A stretch of DNA of 6,448 nucleotides from Blastocatellia bacterium (GTDB taxonomy: Bacteria; Acidobacteriota; Blastocatellia; Chloracidobacteriales; JADJPF01). Below are positions 1 to 5,735 of the stretch, one piece after another. The notes under the pieces are model-generated. The model was given only the letters and a program-made list of their open reading frames with translations. It was not told the origin of the DNA and did no database searches. Location of the stretch: NCBI GenBank assembly GCA_023265235.1, contig JAHFUF010000307.1:1-6448 (forward strand). The letters run 5' to 3'. The position numbers and the translations under genes are program-made. Within the stretch, counting starts at the first letter, position 1. Each line of letters starts with the position of its first letter.

Positions 1-1164
1 TTAACAGAAAAAATTCTAGAACGCCCTAGATTGATTGAAAAAATAAAAAAATCTATTCCTAAAGACAATTTTACTCACATATCTTTTTTTAATACAACTG
101 CACTAGAAAAAACTTTAGCTCTACGTTTAGAACTACCATTTTACGGTTGTGATCCAGACCTTTGCTATTTAGGTAACAAAAGTAATAGCAGAAAATTATT
201 TAGAGACTGTGGGCTATTATTACCTTCAGGTTATGAAGACCTTCAATCAATATCAGCAATGACACAGGCTTTATTTTCATTAAAACTCCAATATCCTGAG
301 CTAAAAAAAGCAGTAGTTAAGCTAAATGAAGGGTTTTCAGGAGATGGTAATGCAATTTTTAATTATGATGACTTATCCCTTAATTTTAATTTAGCCGAAA
401 AAATTCAAGAACAGCTAGTTAACCGACTATCTTTTGTAGCGAGTGACTTAAACGTAAGGCAATTTTTTGACAAGTGGGAAGCTATGGGAGGAGTTGTAGA
501 AGTATTTATTGAAGGAACAGAAAAACAATCTCCCTCTGTTCAATGTAGGATTAACCCTTCAGGAAATAACGAGGTTATTTCTACACATGATCAAGTTTTA
601 GGCGGTGAGGATGGTCAAGTATTTTTAGGTGCTTATTTCCCTGCCCATCAAGATTATGCAGTTGAAATTGGTCATTTAGGAAAAACTCTATCCAATCAGT
701 TACAAAAAAAAGGAATAATAGGTAGGTTTGGTGTCGATTTTCTTTCTGTAAAAGAAAATAACCTATGGAAACACTACGCAATAGAAATAAACCTACGCAA
801 AGGCGGAACAACGCATCCTTTTTTAATGCTGCAATTTCTTACAAATGGTAAATATGACTATGAGCAGGGAGAATATAAAACCCCTAATCAACAAAAGCGG
901 TATTATTTTTGTTCTGATAACTTGCAAGACGAGGCGTTTAAGGGGTTAACCCCTCCTGACCTAGTTGATATTGCAATATGTAACAACCTATTTTTTGATG
1001 CTTCTACTGAACAAGGAGTGACATTTCACTTAATGGGAGCTTTGTCACAATATGGTAAACTAGGGCTAGTATGTATTGCTAAATCACCAGAAGAAACTCA
1101 AAATTATTATCAAAAAACTTTAGAAGTACTAAAAACGGAAGGAAATAAATCTGTTTCCTCTTAA
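1..1164 (+). CDS. PGM1-related ATP-grasp ligase, 5' end missing
   Basis: The frame is open from the first base to the TAA at 1162-1164, giving 387 residues. The upstream part, including the true start, lies outside the window, so the TTG at 31 should not be taken as the start. The protein resembles the ATP-grasp family annotated as peptide ligase PGM1-related, named after the pheganomycin peptide ligase. Counting from window residue 1, visible landmarks are LTEKILERPR at 1-10, GNKSNSRKLF at 58-67, a nucleotide-binding stretch VVKLNEGFSGDGNA at 105-118, GRFGVDFL at 241-248, and EINLRKGGTTHP at 262-273. In the last of these E262 and N264 fit the metal-binding acidic/Asn pair of ATP-grasp enzymes. 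The C-terminus (about 339-380, GVTFHLMGAL onward) matches the small domain at the end of this family. Such enzymes activate a carboxylate as acyl-phosphate and join it to an amine. The substrates cannot be read from the sequence. It is probably cytosolic; no signal peptide can be assessed. It converges on the SDR gene with a 2-base gap. Confidence 0.82.
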   Translation, partial: LTEKILERPRLIEKIKKSIPKDNFTHISFFNTTALEKTLALRLELPFYGCDPDLCYLGNKSNSRKLFRDCGLLLPSGYEDLQSISAMTQALFSLKLQYPELKKAVVKLNEGFSGDGNAIFNYDDLSLNFNLAEKIQEQLVNRLSFVASDLNVRQFFDKWEAMGGVVEVFIEGTEKQSPSVQCRINPSGNNEVISTHDQVLGGEDGQVFLGAYFPAHQDYAVEIGHLGKTLSNQLQKKGIIGRFGVDFLSVKENNLWKHYAIEINLRKGGTTHPFLMLQFLTNGKYDYEQGEYKTPNQQKRYYFCSDNLQDEAFKGLTPPDLVDIAICNNLFFDASTEQGVTFHLMGALSQYGKLGLVCIAKSPEETQNYYQKTLEVLKTEGNKSVSS

Positions 1165-1166
1165 CT

Positions 1167-2096
1167 TTAATAAAGCACAGTTGAGCGCAAAGTTTCACTC
1201 AAAGAAAGTTGTGGGTGAAAATGAAAATCTTCTTGAAACCTAGTACCATCAATTATGCAAGGATACATTAAAAATTCTATTTGCGGTGCTGGAAGTGGGC
1301 CGATCCCCAATGCCCATAAAGCTCTTAAGGCTGAGTAGCCAACTCCATGAGGAATGGGTAATGGCATTCCTCCAACAATATTAATAATCTCTGTTATAGG
1401 TAATTCTCCTGGCCCAACAATATTATAAATACCACTACGGTTGTAGCGCAGACAAGCAGTTATAGCCCTAGCCATATCTATTTCATGGATAACCTGAATC
1501 ATTGGATCAAATCCAAGCGGAATTGGAATATATTTTAAGCGTAAATAACTAGTAAGATTGTTATGTACTTGTGAGCCAATTATATGACAAGGCCGTAACA
1601 TAATAGTGGAAACATGCGGATGCTTATACATCCAAGATCGGCAATAAGAGTCAAACTCGACTTTATCGCTAATCTCAGAATAAGTTTGCGTTACACGTAA
1701 AGGATAATCTTCAGTAATATAAACAGGATTGTTAGGGTCTGCACCATAAACATTAGCACTAGAGAGTAGTACCACTTTTTTTACATTGTAGCGTTCACAG
1801 TCTTCTAATAATTTCATTGTGCCAACTACATTTATATGATGGCGATGTTTCATTGGTGTATGAGGGTTATCATTAACTGCCATATGAATTACACAATCCA
1901 CTTGGCGACGACGAAAAATATCTTCTAGCTTGTTTTTAGTAATATCCAAGCGATGAAATTCAATATTCTTATCTTTTATCGGACGTAATTCCCGTAAACC
2001 AACCCCAATAATATCCCAATTTTGAGGGATCATTTCTGCAACTTGATGAGCTAAACCACCAGAGATACCTGTAATTAGAACTTTTTTTCGCCTCAT
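1167..2096 (-). CDS. NAD-dependent epimerase/dehydratase-like SDR protein, atypical active site
   Basis: This 309-residue protein has the extended short-chain dehydrogenase fold, the usual length for the family. The nucleotide-binding motif is TGISGGLA at 9-16 (G10, G13, A16), followed by LDIT at 50-53 (D51), VIHMAV at 69-74 and the strand LSSANVYG at 111-118 with the expected Ser112/Ser113. The family normally has a YxxxK pair. Here the conserved-looking lysine is K145 in SDKVEFD, and the position four residues before it is E141; the nearest tyrosine, Y139, is out of register. RPCHIIG at 168-174 and the later YNIVGPGE (224-231) fit the substrate domain. NAD(H) binding is likely. The reaction is unknown, and the protein could be non-catalytic or use another residue. 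The ATG at 2096 is chosen because the Rossmann motif starts at residue 7 and the acyltransferase stop lies 18 bases upstream. A weak AGGT sits 10 bases before the ATG. It is probably co-transcribed with the acyltransferase. The pair recalls Rv0501 (galE2)/Rv0502 of M. tuberculosis; galE itself would be an over-call. Confidence 0.85.
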   Translation of the reverse strand: MRRKKVLITGISGGLAHQVAEMIPQNWDIIGVGLRELRPIKDKNIEFHRLDITKNKLEDIFRRRQVDCVIHMAVNDNPHTPMKHRHHINVVGTMKLLEDCERYNVKKVVLLSSANVYGADPNNPVYITEDYPLRVTQTYSEISDKVEFDSYCRSWMYKHPHVSTIMLRPCHIIGSQVHNNLTSYLRLKYIPIPLGFDPMIQVIHEIDMARAITACLRYNRSGIYNIVGPGELPITEIINIVGGMPLPIPHGVGYSALRALWALGIGPLPAPQIEFLMYPCIIDGTRFQEDFHFHPQLSLSETLRSTVLY

Positions 2097-2114
2097 AGAG
2101 CTTATGACCTACCA

Positions 2115-2975
2115 TTACCAAAAAATATTTTTACGTTGAGCTAACCCAAAAGAAATATTGTCTAAAATTCTTTTCTTTACTACATCCACTTTTTTTTGAA
2201 TTTCTGCATCAGTTTCATTTCCATCCCCTTCAAAATAAATTGGATCGTCAAAATAAATATGATATTTAGTAGGAAAAGGGACAAACCCAAGCAAACCAAG
2301 CCAAGGAAAAGTAGGAGTAATAGGAAAGTAAGGCATCCCTAAGAGCTTAGCCAAAGGCTTAGCATCATAAAAAGAGGGCATTTGCTCTTCCCCACCAATT
2401 ATACTAACAGGAACAATTGGTGTTTTAGTTTTTAGTGCTAGCCGCATAAAACCTAAGCCAAAGTCTACTAAAGTATAGCGATCATACCAAAGTTTGCCTG
2501 AACCGCGTGCTCCTTCAGGAAAAACCACTACACATTCGTCATTTTCTAGGAGTTTGATACAGTTTTTAGGATCGCCAAGAATTTGTCCATGCCTAGCAGC
2601 AAAAGTACTAACTAGTGGCATAGTACCAAACCAGCGTTCAATCATTGTGCGTACTAAACGAGGGGGTTCTGCGTCCATAAGCATAGCCGAGGCAATATTT
2701 ACACCATCCATTGGCATTTGACCGCTATGATTACCAATAATTAGTACCCTACCCTCAGGGACTTTTTCAATCCCATAAACTTCTGTGCGCCAATAGTAAC
2801 GGTAAAGCCAAACACAGAGTTGTAAACCATACTGAGCCGTTTCAGGATGAAACCCCCAAGCATCATAGTTATACTCGTTTAGCTTATTAGGAACTCGTTT
2901 AAGTCGGCGTTTAAGTTCTTTGTCTACTGCGCCATCCATTTGTGAGCCAATTAAGCGCATTAACATATTTAGCAT
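2115..2975 (-). CDS. PlsC-like lysophospholipid/glycerolipid acyltransferase family protein
   Basis: This 286-residue protein belongs to the phospholipid/glycerol acyltransferase (LPLAT) superfamily, which moves fatty acyl groups from acyl-CoA or acyl-ACP to a hydroxyl. Motif I is NHSGQMPMD at 82-90, with the catalytic histidine H83 and aspartate D90. The spacing is six residues rather than the four of the classic HX4D box; I recall this longer spacing from the subfamily next to SDR genes. Motif III is FPEGARG at 152-158, where E154 and G155 bind the acceptor phosphate in relatives. Motif IV is IVPVSIIGGEE at 187-197. The stretch FPWLGLLGFVPFPTKYHIYF (223-242) is a familiar C-terminal signature of this subfamily. 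No signal peptide is visible; hydrophobic patches around the active site suggest peripheral or shallow membrane binding. The acceptor is unknown. The start ATG at 2975 is supported by GAGGGG eight bases upstream; the in-frame ATG codons at residues 4 and 6 are too far from it. It lies 31 bases after the SBBP gene and 18 before the SDR gene. Confidence 0.9.
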   Translation of the reverse strand: MLNMLMRLIGSQMDGAVDKELKRRLKRVPNKLNEYNYDAWGFHPETAQYGLQLCVWLYRYYWRTEVYGIEKVPEGRVLIIGNHSGQMPMDGVNIASAMLMDAEPPRLVRTMIERWFGTMPLVSTFAARHGQILGDPKNCIKLLENDECVVVFPEGARGSGKLWYDRYTLVDFGLGFMRLALKTKTPIVPVSIIGGEEQMPSFYDAKPLAKLLGMPYFPITPTFPWLGLLGFVPFPTKYHIYFDDPIYFEGDGNETDAEIQKKVDVVKKRILDNISFGLAQRKNIFW

Positions 2976-2983
2976 AAGGTTTT

Positions 2984-2989
2984 CCCCTC
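2984..2989 (-). promoter_or_regulatory. Ribosome binding site of the acyltransferase gene
   Basis: On the minus strand this reads GAGGGG, eight bases before the ATG at 2975. It fixes that ATG over the two in-frame ATG codons within the next 15 bases. It lies in the 31-base gap after the SBBP gene. No clear terminator hairpin is seen in that gap, which fits read-through from the SBBP gene. Confidence 0.6.
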
Positions 2990-3006
2990 ACCTATCCAAA
3001 AAATTA

Positions 3007-5574
3007 TTATTTCTTTGCTTTTCCTGTTAAAGAAACCGTCCTAGGGCTTCCATCAGCATCATCCATAACTACCAATGTTCCAGTCCTGACTTTAGCTCCA
3101 GTAGGAGTAAAAGTTACATTAATTACACAATCTTTTCCTGGATCAATCGCAGCATTAGCACAAGCACTTGTTGCAGAATAATCACCTGTAGTCATTATCT
3201 TTAAGATATTTAATGGTGCTGTCCCTTGGCTTGATAGTGTAACTGTCATAGGTGAACTGCTAGTGCCAATTTTTTGTTTTGCAAAAGTTAGGCTTGTAGC
3301 AGATATAGTTGCCATTGGAACCCCTGATGGGGGAGGTTGTCCGTCTGATGTCATTTTTGAAATAAACCCGTCTATAATATTGTCAAACTTTGGCTGAAAA
3401 GCATTCATAGTAACAGGGTAATTACTAGACGACGTTACACCAGCAAAATAAATGCTCCCTGTTTTATCTACTGCAATACCAATAGCAAGTTCACTACTAC
3501 TACCACCTAATAAAGTAGAATAGACTAATTGTCTACCTGTTTCATTTAGTTGGGTTACAAATACATCTAACTCGCCTGATACCCTTGCTTGAATTGCATC
3601 TCGTGTAACAGGAAAATTACTAGAGGAAGTATTTCCAATCACATAAGCTCTATTTACAGAGTCTACTACTATAGCAATAGAACTATCAAAAGTATCACCG
3701 CCTAAAAAAGTAGAATAGACTAAGCCAGTTCCCATAGAATTTATTTTGGTAACAAATGCTGAGTTAGCTGCATTATTAGTAATGCTACCAGGAAATTTTG
3801 TTTGAACCGCGCCTTCAGTAGTAGGAAAGTTTTGAGAGCTACTATCTCCAACTACATAAGCATTCCCTATTGCATCTAGTGCAATAGCATTAACACTATC
3901 CCCACCACTAAGGCTATCGCCACTGATTTTAGTCCCACCTAAAAAAGTAGAATAGACTAGTGCTGTGCCTGTAGGGTTTAACTTTGTAACAAATCCATCT
4001 GCTGCCCCACCAACAAAAGTACGCCGAAACGCCTTTTCAGTAGTAGGAAAGTTTGTAGAGCTAGTAGAACCAACAACATACGCATTGCCTTGAGCATCTA
4101 TTGCAACATCTAAGGCAGTTTCATTACTACTACCACCTAGATAAGTAGCATAGACCAAGCTAGTACCTATAGGGCTTAGTTTTGCAACAAAACCATCTTG
4201 CCCAGCACCTCCAAATTTAGTTTGAAATGCTCCTGATGTAACAGGAAACTCCACGGACTGTGTACTACCACTAACATAAGCATTACCAGTAGTATCTACT
4301 ACAATACTGTTGATAGTATCTAGGTTAGCACCACCTAGATAAGTAGCATAAATTAAACTAGTACCCGTAGGGTTTAACTTTGCAACAAAGCCATCCATTG
4401 TCCCTTGTAAAGCAGGTTGAAATGCTCCTGATGTAACAGGAAAACTTGCAGAACTAGTATTTCCAGCAATATAAGCATTACCTTCTAAATCAACAGCAAT
4501 ACTTCGTGCGGCTTCATTATTATCTGTTGCGCCACCCAAAAAAGATGAATATATCAAAGTCGAGCCAGTAGAGTTTAATTTTGTTACAAAAGCGGCTGAA
4601 GGCCCACTAAGAGAGTTGTCTAGGACTCCTGGAGTAAGGGGGTAGTTGACTGATTCTGTTTCTCCTACTACGTAAACATTACCAGTAGCATCAACTGCGA
4701 TATCTGCCATAAAATCAATAGCACTGCCCCCTAGATAAGTAGAGTACGCAAGTAAAGGATCAATCACTAGTTCCCTAGACTTGTCATAATCATCAACCTT
4801 AAAACCTACTTCATTGTTATTTAACAACAGATAATTACCCACTACAGTTTGTTTAACACCATTAATCGTTTGGTAAATTACAGGTTTATGTTGAATTACT
4901 TCTTCATTTGCTATTTTTAAGATTAAGTTACCATCATTATCAATATTAACTTTATCTGTTCCATTAAACTGAAGTTTTATTATTTCTGGCGTTGCCCCTG
5001 GTTTAACGACAAAATCATATTCAAGCTGACGTTGATTACCATAATAAACCAGGTCTATACCGTCGTAGATTTCTTGATACTTCACCTTTTTATAATTAGT
5101 CACAGAGGTTTTCCATTTACTAGGATCATTGCCAATAAAATAGCTACTTTTGCCTGGTATCTCTTCTTCGCCTACTACATTAGCATTAGGTTTTGCTCCT
5201 AGGATAGCCATTTCCACTGCCATAGTTGTATTATTTTCTTCTTTATTAAGTAACCGTTTCTTAGTTTTTTTAAGCGACAATGTAGCTTTATTAGCTGTTA
5301 AAAATAGGTTATAGCCGTTACCTCTAGACAAATATTTTACTTGTGAGTTAGTTTGCCCTGTGTTTTCTTCAAAGTTAAGTGGAGTTTTTTCATAGGCTTG
5401 TAATAATTTCACTTTGTTTTGTTTTACTAAAGGGTTATTTAAAGCTTTTAACTCTTGATTTTCTGAAGCTTTACTGGTTTTTCTCTCTGTAAACTCAGTA
5501 AATATGTAGTAGCTAGCCAGTAAACTTACTCCTAGAATAATAGCAAAAATACGCATACTAGATCTTTTGATCAT
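3007..5574 (-). CDS. Exported SBBP seven-repeat beta-propeller protein with choice-of-anchor-D-like C-terminus
   Basis: This is an 855-residue protein. The start is set at the ATG at 5574 because AAGGAG ends five bases before it; an in-frame ATG at 5592 would add six residues but overlaps that ribosome site. A basic N-terminus (KR at 3-4, R8) and a hydrophobic stretch at about 9-25 form a signal peptide or signal anchor; there is no lipobox cysteine and no clear cleavage site. Residues about 65-272 match the domain that usually precedes SBBP repeats (I recall it as DUF7948), with FEENTGQT, YFIGNDPSKW, YDGIDLVYYG and LEYDFVVKPG. Seven repeats of about 66 residues follow (277-742), each with a Y-S/A-x-x-LGG start, a D-x-x-GNAYV-type core, an NFPVT-like turn and a DGFVTKLNPTG-like end. 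After a proline-rich linker, residues about 755-852 resemble the choice-of-anchor D / ASPM-SPD-2-Hydin Ig-like domain, with C805 and C816 possibly forming a disulfide. The protein probably sits outside the cytoplasmic membrane. Binding partner and function are unknown. Confidence 0.88.
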   Translation of the reverse strand: MIKRSSMRIFAIILGVSLLASYYIFTEFTERKTSKASENQELKALNNPLVKQNKVKLLQAYEKTPLNFEENTGQTNSQVKYLSRGNGYNLFLTANKATLSLKKTKKRLLNKEENNTTMAVEMAILGAKPNANVVGEEEIPGKSSYFIGNDPSKWKTSVTNYKKVKYQEIYDGIDLVYYGNQRQLEYDFVVKPGATPEIIKLQFNGTDKVNIDNDGNLILKIANEEVIQHKPVIYQTINGVKQTVVGNYLLLNNNEVGFKVDDYDKSRELVIDPLLAYSTYLGGSAIDFMADIAVDATGNVYVVGETESVNYPLTPGVLDNSLSGPSAAFVTKLNSTGSTLIYSSFLGGATDNNEAARSIAVDLEGNAYIAGNTSSASFPVTSGAFQPALQGTMDGFVAKLNPTGTSLIYATYLGGANLDTINSIVVDTTGNAYVSGSTQSVEFPVTSGAFQTKFGGAGQDGFVAKLSPIGTSLVYATYLGGSSNETALDVAIDAQGNAYVVGSTSSTNFPTTEKAFRRTFVGGAADGFVTKLNPTGTALVYSTFLGGTKISGDSLSGGDSVNAIALDAIGNAYVVGDSSSQNFPTTEGAVQTKFPGSITNNAANSAFVTKINSMGTGLVYSTFLGGDTFDSSIAIVVDSVNRAYVIGNTSSSNFPVTRDAIQARVSGELDVFVTQLNETGRQLVYSTLLGGSSSELAIGIAVDKTGSIYFAGVTSSSNYPVTMNAFQPKFDNIIDGFISKMTSDGQPPPSGVPMATISATSLTFAKQKIGTSSSPMTVTLSSQGTAPLNILKIMTTGDYSATSACANAAIDPGKDCVINVTFTPTGAKVRTGTLVVMDDADGSPRTVSLTGKAKK
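3349..4746 (-). repeat. Seven tandem coding repeats (SBBP propeller units)
   Basis: The units start at 4746, 4551, 4350, 4152, 3954, 3717 and 3522 and run downward in coordinate. Six are 65-67 residues long or close to it. The fifth (3954-3718) is 79 residues long because of extra residues after its LGG motif (a KISGDSLSGGD insertion) and near its end (SITNNAAN). Seven copies fit one closed seven-bladed propeller, as the family name suggests. Parts are identical at DNA level: 4222-4248 equals 4417-4443 over 27 bases, and 3701-3722 equals 3938-3959 over 22 bases. Confidence 0.85.
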
Positions 5575-5579
5575 AAAAA

Positions 5580-5585
5580 CTCCTT
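5580..5585 (-). promoter_or_regulatory. Ribosome binding site of the SBBP gene
   Basis: On the minus strand this reads AAGGAG, five bases before the ATG at 5574. It is the best Shine-Dalgarno match in the window. It decides the start, since the alternative ATG at 5592 lies upstream of this site and has no comparable sequence before it. Confidence 0.75.
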
Positions 5586-5661
5586 TTAACATTTCTTTCT
5601 AAATTCTACTGTTAAGATGTTAGAGATAGATTAGCCCATCTTGTTGATTTATATTAGGAAG

Positions 5662-5674
5662 TGCTAGACTAGCA
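5662..5674. promoter_or_regulatory. 13-bp palindrome, candidate operator
   Basis: TGCTAGACTAGCA is a perfect inverted repeat with six-base arms and one central base. It lies in the divergent spacer between the SBBP and pyrK genes, 13 to 26 bases downstream of the start expected from the candidate minus-strand promoter. A regulator bound here could affect either gene. CTAG is common in this DNA, so chance is possible. Confidence 0.3.
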
Positions 5675-5694
5675 ATTTTATTTTAGAATAAAAA

Positions 5695-5722
5695 ATTATA
5701 ACCTGGGAATTTTCTTAAGCAA
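5695..5722 (-). promoter_or_regulatory. Candidate sigma-70-type promoter for the SBBP-acyltransferase-SDR group
   Basis: On the minus strand a perfect TATAAT lies at 5700-5695. Sixteen bases upstream is TTGCTT at 5722-5717, which keeps only the TTG of the -35 consensus. Transcription would start near 5688, leaving a leader of about 114 bases before the ATG at 5574. The AT-rich setting makes chance TATAAT matches fairly likely. Confidence 0.4.
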
Positions 5723-5735
5723 AACGAAAATATTT

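Noticed and set aside
581..811. Open frame on the minus strand inside the ATP-grasp gene
   Set aside because: It is antisense to a well-supported gene, has no recognisable domain, and its composition follows from the codons of the real gene.
1140..1159. AGGAAA...TTTCCT inverted repeat as a terminator of the ATP-grasp gene
   Set aside because: The six-base stem is mostly A-T with an eight-base loop, lies before the stop codon, and is not followed by a proper T tract.
1167..2096. Calling the SDR protein GalE (UDP-glucose 4-epimerase)
   Set aside because: The active-site YxxxK pair is not in register and no sugar-nucleotide genes are nearby, so the specific name is not supported.
2494..2721. 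Open frame on the plus strand inside the acyltransferase gene
   Set aside because: It is antisense to conserved acyltransferase motifs and has no recognisable family features.
3349..4746. The regular repeats as a CRISPR array or noncoding tandem repeat
   Set aside because: The period of about 198 bases is in frame and encodes the SBBP motif throughout; the copies are degenerate at DNA level, unlike CRISPR repeats.
5575..5592. Longer SBBP start at the ATG at 5592
   Set aside because: The ATG at 5574 has AAGGAG five bases upstream, whereas the longer start would place that site inside the coding region and has no comparable site of its own.
5641..5670. TTGTTG and TAGACT (18-base spacing) as a plus-strand promoter for pyrK
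   Set aside because: The -35 matches only TTG and the -10 matches four of six; TATATT at 5650 and TAGAAT at 5684 also lack good -35 partners, so no plus-strand promoter can be chosen.
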